From positions 1 to 24,750 of the forward strand of contig JARJFC010000050.1 of the NCBI GenBank assembly GCA_029310945.1: a DNA stretch of 24,750 nt. The letters are read 5' to 3'. The notes under the pieces are model-generated. The model made no database searches. It was not told the DNA's origin and saw only the letters and a program-made list of their open reading frames with translations. Both the position numbers and the translations under genes were made by a program. The DNA comes from Leptospira sp. 96542. GTDB taxonomy: Bacteria > Spirochaetota > Leptospiria > Leptospirales > Leptospiraceae. The stretch's first letter is position 1. Each line of letters opens with the position of its first letter. Below, piece after piece: positions 14,971 to 22,146 of the stretch.

Positions 14971-15792
14971 TTAACCTAGTGCAGTTTTTCCAAAAGGAAC
15001 AACAAAAATTTGTATTGGGAAAGTTATTATATCAAACAAAATAGAGGCTGGATAAAGCAAATATAATAATTTACTAGGATATTCAATGTATTTACCTTCA
15101 ATACGGTCTAAAAATATCCAAACTGAGTTTTTTTCAGTAGGTGAGATATAACTTATCGTGTAAAAATTATTTTCCTTTTTTAGATTCAAGTATATAGATT
15201 TTTTTATTTTTACTTTTTGCATGCGATGAGTTTTAATTTTTATTTTTACTTTTGAACAATCTTCTTTGAATTTAAATGAGTTTGTTTCTGTATTAAAAGT
15301 TTCATGGTAGCAGACGTCATTTAAATCAATTCTAGGCTTATTGTAAGTAGTAAATCGAGATAGACCATTATCAGATATATCAATAGATTTAGGTATTCCA
15401 AATTGTCCCTTGCTGTCTTCGTAAAGATTCTGTTTCATATTTGAGCTGATAAAGGCAATATCACTATCAATATATATGAATCCTTTTTTATTGAAGATGT
15501 AGAAATCATCTTCATTTATAATCAGAAGTTGTTTATTTGATCCTTTTTCTTTATAATCGCAATATTTGAAATTTTTAGAAGGTTTATAAAAACAATTTGC
15601 ATAGTCAATGTCAGGATTCTGATTTGGAAAATTGAATTTAAGGGTGTTTTTGTCGATTTCTTCCAAGCCATTGATTGAATTAACCTTGTAAACTTCCCGT
15701 ATTGTTTTCGGATATAAAGTATAATTTAGATGCATAGTCATACAAGACACAAAATTAGGCAAAAGAATTATAAGTAGTAATATAATTTTCAT
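14971..15792 (-). CDS. Putative lipoprotein with C-terminal hydrophobic segment
   Basis: 273 residues from the ATG at 15790-15792; an in-frame ATG seven codons earlier lies in the attC R box and is not favoured. The signal peptide MKIILLLIILLPNFVSC puts Cys17 at the lipidation site. The middle is beta-rich with basic repeats (KVKIKIKTHRMQKVKIKKS). The C-terminal 30 residues include LLYLLYPASILFDIITFPIQIFVVPF, a membrane segment seen in small inner-membrane lipoproteins with YPASxxFD-like ends. No function recognised. Sole gene of its cassette. Confidence 0.66.
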   Translation of the reverse strand: MKIILLLIILLPNFVSCMTMHLNYTLYPKTIREVYKVNSINGLEEIDKNTLKFNFPNQNPDIDYANCFYKPSKNFKYCDYKEKGSNKQLLIINEDDFYIFNKKGFIYIDSDIAFISSNMKQNLYEDSKGQFGIPKSIDISDNGLSRFTTYNKPRIDLNDVCYHETFNTETNSFKFKEDCSKVKIKIKTHRMQKVKIKKSIYLNLKKENNFYTISYISPTEKNSVWIFLDRIEGKYIEYPSKLLYLLYPASILFDIITFPIQIFVVPFGKTALG

Positions 15793-15808
15793 ATTTTTTT
15801 GGCTATTT

Positions 15809-15972
15809 CGCATAACGAACTAGACTTACCGAAGTTCACCGACCCTGAGTCCCAACGGGACGTTAGGGACTGGCATGTAGCTTGCGAACGCAAGGCGAAT
15901 GCCAGAAGGGGAATTTGCCGGAGGCCGAGCGAGGGCTTGTCCCGAAGCGTAGCGGTAAGTCGCTGTTAGCCG
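15809..15972 (-). repeat. attC site 16, site of the 15990-16676 cassette (15816-16722)
   Basis: R' CGCATAAC 15809-15816 but R'' GTTAGCCG 15965-15972. The unusual R'' is matched exactly by CGGCTAAC at 16716-16723, the other end of the same cassette, and by nothing else in the array. The flank CAGTTATTTA pairs with TAAATAATTG, one G-T wobble. Confidence 0.9.
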
Positions 15973-15989
15973 CAGTTATTTATGTATAT

Positions 15990-16676
15990 TCAATTTATAT
16001 GTTTTAAGATTAACTTGTCTTCTTTACCTTCTTCCATCAAATAAAGAAATATTCTTTTCTTCCAATGGTTATCCATGAAGTCTACCCAAATTTCTTCACG
16101 GAATTTTCCATTTCTGGAGTTGATATAAAAATGCCATCGAATTGGTTTTGATTCGGAATGCTCGGAAGTTATAAAATCGTTGATTTGGAGAACATCACCT
16201 TTATTTATTTCTTCATATATTTTCTTTTTAAACTTTTTATCAATTTTATCTTCTAGTTCAATGTTAATATTGTAAACGGGATTGCTTCCTGAATGTAATA
16301 AAAATGGAATAACTTGTCCTCCATTGTAAGGTAGACTAGCTACGATATCTATGTAACAATAACTATCTTTTCCTGTTACGAAGTCAATTAAGGTTTCAAT
16401 TCTAGTTACACTTGCATCGACTGTTTTTGTAATTAGGCTTTCTATATCTGTTAGTTTTTCTTCTGTCTTTAATGTTTTTCTAATTCTTACTACTTGACCT
16501 GAAAGCCATGATAAAAAGAAAAATGATGCACCGAAAAATGGTAGGATTTTATCGAAAAATTGTTTTAAACTCGCATAGTCACAGTTTTTAGGTAATTCTT
16601 GCATGTATAGAGAATACGAAATAGATAATATAAACTGTATTCCAAATTCTTTAATAAATTGATTTAAGACTTTCAT
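15990..16676 (-). CDS. Membrane-anchored protein of unknown function
   Basis: 228 residues. Two membrane segments at about 11-25 (IQFILSISYSLYM) and 44-63 (ILPFFGASFFFLSWLSGQVV), then a coiled-coil-like helix (IRKTLKTEEKLTDIESLITK to about 98), and a beta-rich soluble domain (CYIDIVASLPYNGGQVIPFLL to the end). The layout suggests a sensor-like or effector-like domain on the cytoplasmic face. Strong ribosome site AAGGA, nine bases from ATG. No family recognised. Confidence 0.62.
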   Translation of the reverse strand: MKVLNQFIKEFGIQFILSISYSLYMQELPKNCDYASLKQFFDKILPFFGASFFFLSWLSGQVVRIRKTLKTEEKLTDIESLITKTVDASVTRIETLIDFVTGKDSYCYIDIVASLPYNGGQVIPFLLHSGSNPVYNINIELEDKIDKKFKKKIYEEINKGDVLQINDFITSEHSESKPIRWHFYINSRNGKFREEIWVDFMDNHWKKRIFLYLMEEGKEDKLILKHIN

Positions 16677-16715
16677 TAAATTTCCTTTTTATCTTGAATT
16701 AAATTTAAATAATTG

Positions 16716-16878
16716 CGGCTAACGAACTAGCCTTAACGACGTAGGCTGACCCTGAGTCCCAACGGGACGTTAGGGACTGGAACGACACTTGCGCAAGCAA
16801 GGGGAGTGCCAGAAGCCTATGTGTCGCAGACCGAGCGAGGCCTCGTGCCGAAGCGAAGCGTTAAGGCGCTGTTATGCG
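16716..16878 (-). repeat. attC site 17, site of the four-gene HTH/nuclease-like cassette (16723-18507)
   Basis: R' CGGCTAAC 16716-16723 (from the previous cassette), R'' GTTATGCG 16871-16878. Flank CTTTAAGCTT pairs with AAGCTTATTG before 18501 over the outer eight positions, but here the third pair is T-T, not the usual G-T. Confidence 0.87.
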
Positions 16879-16890
16879 CTTTAAGCTTGG

Positions 16891-17100
16891 TTAGATAGAT
16901 TTATTTTTTTGTTTTTTTTGTAAGCGGGCGTTTCTAACTGAACCAGAGGCTGCATCACAGATCGTTACAATATCAATATCGGGCAATCCGAATCGATCTA
17001 GGATTTTTACTTTATCACTTAAGTTTTCGAGATCTTTGACGCATAGATATGCTAGCATTAAAGTTTGCGGTTCTGATTTAGGCTTAATAGGTTTCTTCAT
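16891..17100 (-). CDS. Mini-HTH protein, third copy in a four-gene operon
   Basis: 69 residues: basic Pro/Lys tail (1-12), helix LMLAYLCVKDLENLSDKV, helix ILDRFGL, then a helix-turn-helix DIDIVTICDAASGSVRNARLQKK. The last part aligns with the proteins at 17105-17317 and 18229-18417 (pattern L-x-x-x-G-Y/L ... I-x-x-I/L-x-x-x-x-G-S/V-V). Starts four bases after the preceding stop, so co-translated. DNA binding is inferred from fold pattern. Confidence 0.68.
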   Translation of the reverse strand: MKKPIKPKSEPQTLMLAYLCVKDLENLSDKVKILDRFGLPDIDIVTICDAASGSVRNARLQKKQKNKSI

Positions 17101-17104
17101 AAAT

Positions 17105-17317
17105 TTAACTTTTCTTTTTCATTAGCGATTTCACGGACTTAATTACACCTGCCGAAGTACCACAAATTATTGCCATTTGTTGGTTATTGTAACCAAGTTG
17201 GGAGAGTACGCTCACCTTCTTCTCTGTAGTATTTAAATCTTTTGTTGCGATAAATCCTAAGACAATACTTATATCAACGGAAGATGTTTCAGTTTCTAAA
17301 ATTTTTTTATTTCCCAT
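17105..17317 (-). CDS. Mini-HTH protein, second copy in a four-gene operon
   Basis: 70 residues from the ATG at 17315-17317, chosen for GGAAG upstream; the longer frame to 17392 would overlap the gene before it by 62 bases. The part SIVLGFIATKDLNTTEKKVS aligns with LMLAYLCVKDLENLSDKVK of the next gene, and LSQLGYNNQQMAIICGTSAG with its LDRFGLPDIDIVTICDAASG. The two are clear paralogues in tandem, an arrangement that suggests a heteromer or duplicated DNA-reading head. Confidence 0.68.
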   Translation of the reverse strand: MGNKKILETETSSVDISIVLGFIATKDLNTTEKKVSVLSQLGYNNQQMAIICGTSAGVIKSVKSLMKKKS

Positions 17318-17330
17318 TATTACTTCCCGA

Positions 17331-18224
17331 TTAATTTGTTTTTTTAAAATGATTTTGATAAGCTTGGTATAGTCGATTGAGATCGTCTCCATCGATAGTG
17401 CAAAAATATTTTGTGCTACCTATCAGTGCTTTGCCAAGCGAGAATGAGTGTAACTGTGCGGAAATGCTTTCTTCAATCTTACTATGATAAACTACAAAGT
17501 AAAAATCAGCTAAACTATTGACCAATCTTAGAATTTGATCACCATTTTTACCCATTTTTTTAGGAGTTAGCACGCCTTGGGTTGCTCGTCCTTTTAAAGC
17601 AAATGCGGCTATACGTCTTTTTCCTTTAAAGATTAGTTTGTTAGTATAGAGATCGTTTTTTTCTCCACCCCAGTCATTGAATATCTGACTTTCTCCTAGA
17701 ATGCTTTGAAGAGCTAATTTGATATCTTCTTCAAGGAATATATTTAGTTTAATATTTGGATCTGTTTTTTTTATTTTCTTAACATCTTTAAAGGAATCGA
17801 TATCATCGATAGTTATCGGAATTACTTTTGCTCGTTTATTTGGTATCCGAATTACATAATTAGTAGTAGTGGTTGCTGGACGCTGTTTGGTTGGGAACTT
17901 TTCTTTTCGCTTAGGGTTATCAAGTAAAGATAATATCGTATTTTTATGTTGTGTATAAGTTTCATCTTTCTTATATGCTAATTCTTTTCCAATTTTCACT
18001 TTCTCTACAATATGATTTCCAGCTAGTTTGCTAGCTTCCTGTGCAACTCGTACTTGCGACATGTTCGTTGCAGTGCTGATTTCTGATACTGTTTTAGTTT
18101 GCTTTTTACCATTATAAATGGCCTCAAAGACTTTTCTTCTATCTTTAGATTTACCAATTATACTAACTGCATGTTGGATATTTTCATTTAAATTGGCTCT
18201 GACATCGCTTATCTTTGAAGACAT
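17331..18224 (-). CDS. Winged-helix protein with a possible nuclease-like C-terminal domain
   Basis: 297 residues. Residues about 28-95 look like a winged helix (RKVFEAIYNG, KTVSEISTATNMSQVRVAQEAS, then a wing). A linker rich in Lys/Thr follows. From about 160 on there is an alpha/beta domain: FLEEDIKLALQSILGE, FNDWGGEKNDLYTNKLIFKG, RRIAAFALKGRATQG, GKNGDQILRLVNSLADFYFVVYHSKIEESI. D191 followed by a strand with K211 recalls the PD-(D/E)xK nuclease core, though the residue before L-K is Ala, not acidic. The call is therefore tentative. Four bases separate it from the upstream mini-HTH gene. Confidence 0.6.
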   Translation of the reverse strand: MSSKISDVRANLNENIQHAVSIIGKSKDRRKVFEAIYNGKKQTKTVSEISTATNMSQVRVAQEASKLAGNHIVEKVKIGKELAYKKDETYTQHKNTILSLLDNPKRKEKFPTKQRPATTTTNYVIRIPNKRAKVIPITIDDIDSFKDVKKIKKTDPNIKLNIFLEEDIKLALQSILGESQIFNDWGGEKNDLYTNKLIFKGKRRIAAFALKGRATQGVLTPKKMGKNGDQILRLVNSLADFYFVVYHSKIEESISAQLHSFSLGKALIGSTKYFCTIDGDDLNRLYQAYQNHFKKTN

Positions 18225-18228
18225 GAAA

Positions 18229-18417
18229 TTATTTTGATAGAGAAGATATCGATATTTCTCTGCTTACTCCTTTTAATAAAGCGTTTACCGATCCGGTCGC
18301 AATACCCAATCTTTTGCCGATCTCTGCTTGAGATAAACCGGCTCTCCAGAGCTCTATTGCTAAAAGATAACGAAGTAGAAATTCGGCATCTGCCGTTTGA
18401 TTGTTTTTTGTAGTCAT
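18229..18417 (-). CDS. Mini-HTH protein, first gene of a four-gene operon
   Basis: 62 residues. FLLRYLLAIELWRAGLSQAEIGKRLGIATGSVNALLKG is a textbook helix-turn-helix like sigma region 4 or transposase heads (AGLSQAEIGKRLGIATGSV). It shares layout with the two tandem copies downstream but is less similar to them. Its position at the head of the operon makes it a candidate autoregulator. No clear promoter was found between it and attC 18. Confidence 0.7.
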   Translation of the reverse strand: MTTKNNQTADAEFLLRYLLAIELWRAGLSQAEIGKRLGIATGSVNALLKGVSREISISSLSK

Positions 18418-18500
18418 ATCTTAAATGACATTAAAAAGAGTTAATATTTCTAGCAATTTTTCTCTTAATGATTTTTTTTTGACTAAAATTAAGCTTATTG

Positions 18501-18665
18501 CGCATAACGAACCAGGCTTGCCGACGTTTCCCGCCCCTGAGCCTTTAGGCGTTAGGGACTGGCTACGAGACTTGCGTAAGCAAGGTGAGTGCCAGAAGGG
18601 AAATGTGCCTTTAGGCCAAGCGAGGGCATCAGTCCCGAAGCGCAGCGGTAAGCCGTTGTTATGCG
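18501..18665 (-). repeat. attC site 18, site of ORF-less cassette copy 4
   Basis: R' CGCATAAC 18501-18508, R'' GTTATGCG 18658-18665; spacers GAACCAG and CGTT. Confidence 0.87.
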
Positions 18666-18861
18666 GAGTTGGTAATGTATACGATAAAACAGTTATACGA
18701 AGTGTAGAAATTTGGAGCGCCCCACTCACTAGCTTGCTCGTAAATACAGAGCAGGACATTCAAAACGAGAAGCGCTTTCCAACTCTTCATCTCTTTCTCT
18801 TCACTGCTGCGCAGCTCTTAGGCGCGACTTTTTCTGCCTGATTTTTGCCAATTACGCATAA
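18508..18861 (-). mobile_element. ORF-less cassette, copy 4 (most divergent)
   Basis: attC 18 plus body 18666-18854. The first 40 bases of the body differ strongly from the other copies (TGTATACGATAAAACAG replaces TGTTTCCGATAGAATTT), while the rest is nearly unchanged; the pyrimidine run is shorter. It lies upstream of the four-gene operon. Confidence 0.78.
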
Positions 18862-19016
18862 CGAACTAGCTACCCGACGTAGGCTGACCCTGAGCCTTTA
18901 GGCGTTAGGGACTGGAACGACACTTGCGTAGGCAAGGGGAGTGCCAGGAAGCCTATGTGCCGAAGGCCAAGCGAGGGCGCAAGTCCCGAAGCGAAGCGGG
19001 TGGCGTATGTTATGCG
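18855..19016 (-). repeat. attC site 19, site of the gene-poor cassette (18862-19635)
   Basis: R' CGCATAAC 18855-18862, R'' GTTATGCG 19009-19016; L boxes GCTACCCG and CGGGTGGC, the most divergent of the array, and spacer GTAT for CGCT. At 162 bp it is the shortest site. Confidence 0.85.
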
Positions 19017-19628
19017 CCTTTTTTTTTGGATGGACGAAAAAGAAAGCCACGGATGGCGTTTTCTTAGATCTTGCCACTGTGAAGATCTATATTATTGATT
19101 AAAAATCAATAGAAAAAAGAAGCAACGAATTGATTTTCACGGAAGAGAAAGATATCCGACCAAATTCATTGTAAAGCTAAAAGAGAAATAGAAGTAATGA
19201 AAAATAAGTAAGAGTGACTATATTTGCGAACGCCAAGTTTTTCAATTTTCTTGAATTGTGAAGATGAGAAAAACTCAGTATAAATGAATCGAAAGCGAAG
19301 AGACAAAAATATTTTCCCGATTGAGGCTTATATAGGAACGAATGCCACGTAAACAGGGAAGAGAAATCGAAGAGATTTTCAAAGAGAATATAAGGAAAGG
19401 AATATGAAAGTTTTAAAATTTAATGAATCGATTCTTCTTTTTTTCATCTTAAAGAATGTAAGTAAAAAAAAGAAAATCTTGAAAATACGAAGAAATAATA
19501 TAACTCAAATCAAAAAGAAACGTAAAGCGGAAAAACCGAAGAACTTCAAATTTCTGATTTATTTTATTGCATTTTTTATACTCTCACGGGCACGGACGCC
19601 CGTTCTTATTTGATTCCAAAAAAAATGT
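19017..19628. other. 612-base cassette body without a convincing gene
   Basis: Purine-rich on the plus strand. Three small hairpins sit near the left end: GCCA-CGGA-TGGC (19046-19057), TAGATCTT/AAGATCTA (19065-19089) and ATTGATT/AATCAAT (19094-19110); near the right end ACGGGC/GCCCGT flanks ACGGAC (about 19588-19605). No minus-strand frame of credible length exists. One plus-strand frame is listed separately. The segment may be a decayed gene, a regulatory RNA or a cassette with a very short peptide. Confidence 0.5.
19404..19613 (+). CDS. Possible small basic plus-strand protein (doubtful)
   Basis: 69 residues, opposite to the array. AAGGAAAGGAAT precedes the ATG, a good ribosome site. The protein is very basic (KKKKILKIRRNNITQIKKKRK) with hydrophobic stretches at 8-17 and 49-60. 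No family. Its end runs through the GC-rich hairpin at 19588-19605. The composition could be chance in AT-rich DNA; the ribosome site is the only positive sign. Confidence 0.25.
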   Translation: MKVLKFNESILLFFILKNVSKKKKILKIRRNNITQIKKKRKAEKPKNFKFLIYFIAFFILSRARTPVLI

Positions 19629-19793
19629 CGCATAACGAACAAGGCTACACGACGTTCCTCGGAGCTGAGCCTACGGAGTAGGCGTTAGCGTCGGCGCGGA
19701 TCTTGCGAATGCAAGAGACGTGACGGAGAGGAATGTGCCGAAGGCCAAGCGAGGGCGTAGACCCGAAGCGCAGTGTTTAGCCGATGTTAGACG
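19629..19793 (-). repeat. attC site 20, site of the ATPase-TIR cassette (19636-21323)
   Basis: R' CGCATAAC 19629-19636, spacer GAACAAG, R'' GTTAGACG 19786-19793, which matches CGTCTAAC at 21317-21324. Interior differs from the AbiJ cassette's site at one base (GGCTACACG for GGCTAAACG), so that L-box base is mismatched with TGTTTAGCC. Confidence 0.88.
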
Positions 19794-19810
19794 CTGTGCC
19801 AATTAATATA

Positions 19811-21283
19811 TTAAGTTTTATCCAACTTATCAATTAATTTGAAAAGAATCTCATCAGTGACCCGGTTGTGCAAATTCGTTTTGATTGAAGCATCGAAATT
19901 TATACCTACGGTATCACGAGGAATCCCTGGAAATATAGAATCATCTAAATATATTGGAATAACGGCTTCGTCAGAAATTCTAGGAAGAAAGCATTCTCTC
20001 TCAAAAGTAGGCCAGATTTTTTCTAAATGATGATTATCCAGCAGGCAAATTATATATCTGGATTTATCTCGAAAAATATCTTTAAATTTCGAATGCCATG
20101 CTTTTCCTAAATAATTTGCTTCAAAAAATTCATCAAAAAAGACGATGCAATCCAATGATTCTATTTGATGGGCAAGAATTTTTGCAAGTTCTCTATTTTC
20201 ACCAGCAAAAGAAATCGCATAATCAAATTCGAATTTATCAGTAGTTTCTCTAAATCCACACGATTTTCTAAGCTCATCCCAATTTAAATACTTTATATAA
20301 TAAAATAAAGCAGGATCTTCAATTGCAAATAGTTTCGTTTCCGGATTGTAATAGAAATATCTTTCACAAATAGGCTTTGAATCTAATAGGATTTTTAAAC
20401 GGGATTCCTTAATATTGTTAATACTGCCACTGACATCTGGATTGGTATTAGCCAATTCTGTTAAATCAACTATCGAAGCTGGTTGTTCACTAATACATTT
20501 CAATAATTTAAAGTAAGGATCATTTGTTGATCGAAATCTTCTTCCACGACAAAACTCTTTGACGGTTTCATTGTAATTATTTTCCAGTCTTTCCGTTACT
20601 TTCTTCCTTAAATCATGAATTGTATAGTTTAATGACTGATGATTGGAAAGAGAGTCTGTTACGTCGTTCATGAGGCAGATTGTTTGGCAAATCATTTGAG
20701 TAAGCCAATAATCACCCTTGGTTTCTTCGAAAATTAAATTCTTTTCGTCAATGGCTATATTTAACTTTAGCTCACCATTTTCAATTAGCAATAGAATCGA
20801 TTTTTGATCGGCTGGTTTTATTCTATGAATTCCGCATCTTTTTGCAATATCATGAACCAAATGAATAAGCTCACTTCCTACTTTATTTATCCCTATAATA
20901 ACTATTTTTGGATATTTTGAATTATCATATTCCTCGGCAGCAATTTTGATTAAATTGGCTATGTCTTCTTGAATATCTGGATTTAATCTATGGAAATCAT
21001 CGATTACAAAGTTTCCAATCATCTTACCTTTACTTATATCAATAATTTTAGACATATCATTGGATTTTCTAGCTGAAAGATAATCGAATGATGAAGAGCC
21101 TAAATTAAGTTCAATTATTTTTTTAATCGTAGTCGTTTTTCCCGTTCCGGATTGACCTTCTATTATAACTGGTTTTCCTGGGTTTCGTAAATCAACGAGT
21201 ATCTCATTAAAGTTAGGTGGCTTTATGAAAGTAAATTGTGGGACACCTTCCGTTCTAAAAACTTCTTCAACTGGATAATTCAT
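19811..21283 (-). CDS. ATPase-TIR fusion, predicted anti-phage effector
   Basis: 490 residues. N-terminal P-loop ATPase: Walker A GQSGTGKTT (43-51), Walker B NFVIDD (91-96). A helical middle with winged-helix-like parts (KLLKCISEQPASIVDLTELA) follows from about 240 to 345. C-terminal TIR domain 351-490: FDYAISFAGENRELAKILA, IVFFDEFFEANYLGKAW (E385/E388 candidates for the catalytic Glu), then a strand YIICLLDNHHLEKIWPTFE. This resembles STAND/AAA-TIR defence proteins, where the sensor triggers NAD+ cleavage by the TIR. AAGGAGAA upstream of the ATG is the best ribosome site in the window. Sole gene in its cassette. Confidence 0.83.
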   Translation of the reverse strand: MNYPVEEVFRTEGVPQFTFIKPPNFNEILVDLRNPGKPVIIEGQSGTGKTTTIKKIIELNLGSSSFDYLSARKSNDMSKIIDISKGKMIGNFVIDDFHRLNPDIQEDIANLIKIAAEEYDNSKYPKIVIIGINKVGSELIHLVHDIAKRCGIHRIKPADQKSILLLIENGELKLNIAIDEKNLIFEETKGDYWLTQMICQTICLMNDVTDSLSNHQSLNYTIHDLRKKVTERLENNYNETVKEFCRGRRFRSTNDPYFKLLKCISEQPASIVDLTELANTNPDVSGSINNIKESRLKILLDSKPICERYFYYNPETKLFAIEDPALFYYIKYLNWDELRKSCGFRETTDKFEFDYAISFAGENRELAKILAHQIESLDCIVFFDEFFEANYLGKAWHSKFKDIFRDKSRYIICLLDNHHLEKIWPTFERECFLPRISDEAVIPIYLDDSIFPGIPRDTVGINFDASIKTNLHNRVTDEILFKLIDKLDKT

Positions 21284-21316
21284 GTATTCTCCTTAAACTA
21301 TTTATTTCTGGCATTG

Positions 21317-21483
21317 CGTCTAACGAACTAGCATTAACGACGTTGGTCGTAGGTGAGCCTCTGTAAAGAGGCGTTACCGTCGGCGCATCTCCTTGCTTTG
21401 CAAGGAGTGTGACGGAGACCAATGTGGCGAAGCCTGAAGGGAAGGCGTTAGACCTTCCCGGAACGTTAATGCGCTGTTATGTG
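21317..21483 (-). repeat. attC site 21, site of the K+ channel cassette (21324-23342)
   Basis: R' CGTCTAAC 21317-21324, R'' GTTATGTG 21476-21483, which matches CACATAAC at 23336-23343. Same body group as sites 829-994 and 7951-8116. The flank CAGTTGTTAA pairs with TTAACAATTG, one G-T wobble. Confidence 0.9.
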
Positions 21484-21489
21484 CAGTTG

Positions 21490-22146
21490 TTAAGCATTAC
21501 TATCTTTCTCGACAAACCAAGATGCAATAAAACCTGTAAATGTACCAAAAATCCCCATGCCAGCTGTCATTAAAATTGCTCCAATAATTCTACCCTCAGA
21601 AGTAATCGGAAATTTATCTCCATATCCGACGGAGGTCATAGTTACGTATGACCACCACAATGCATCTTCTGCTGTTTTTATATTACTATCAGGAGAATCT
21701 TCAAATTGAAGTATTGAAATAGAGGAAAATATTAAAATCAAAATTGAAAATATTGTAACACTAGAAAAAGTACCTTTCGGTTTATTCTTAAAGAGTATTC
21801 TATTTATTTTATTCAGAGAGCTAAATGCCCTGATAATTTTTATAATTTTAAGCATGCGGAAAATCCTTCCATATCTAAAATATTCTAATGTTGGAATACT
21901 GGAGATTAAATCTATCCATCCCCATTTAAGAAAAAGAAGTTTATTTTTTGATTTATAAAGATTATAACTAAAGTCGGATATGAAATAGATACAAATAAAA
22001 TTGTCCAAATATGAAAGAAGAGTAATTATTTCCGGATCTAGTTTTACAAAAGTTTCAATAATCAATGAACAAATTAAAAAAATTGATATTAATAAAGTAA
22101 AAATATCTATGAATGTGATTGTGAAATTCGATTCTTCGGTATTCAT
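21490..22146 (-). CDS. Voltage-gated potassium channel subunit
   Basis: 218 residues, six membrane segments. S4 at 88-108 carries a charge every third residue (R91, R94, R97, K100, K103, R106). The pore has TMTSVGYGD (169-177), the potassium selectivity filter. S6 includes GAILMTAGMGIFGTFTGFIA. There is no C-terminal ligand or RCK domain, so gating would be by voltage or by its partner. ATG overlaps the preceding stop (ATGA at 22143-22146), so it is co-translated with the TerB/PH-like protein. Inner membrane tetramer by family. Confidence 0.92.
   Translation of the reverse strand: MNTEESNFTITFIDIFTLLISIFLICSLIIETFVKLDPEIITLLSYLDNFICIYFISDFSYNLYKSKNKLLFLKWGWIDLISSIPTLEYFRYGRIFRMLKIIKIIRAFSSLNKINRILFKNKPKGTFSSVTIFSILILIFSSISILQFEDSPDSNIKTAEDALWWSYVTMTSVGYGDKFPITSEGRIIGAILMTAGMGIFGTFTGFIASWFVEKDSNA

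Noticed and set aside
18425..18841. 138-residue plus-strand frame
   Set aside because: Covers attC 18 and the ORF-less body; same repeat-derived residues as frames elsewhere.
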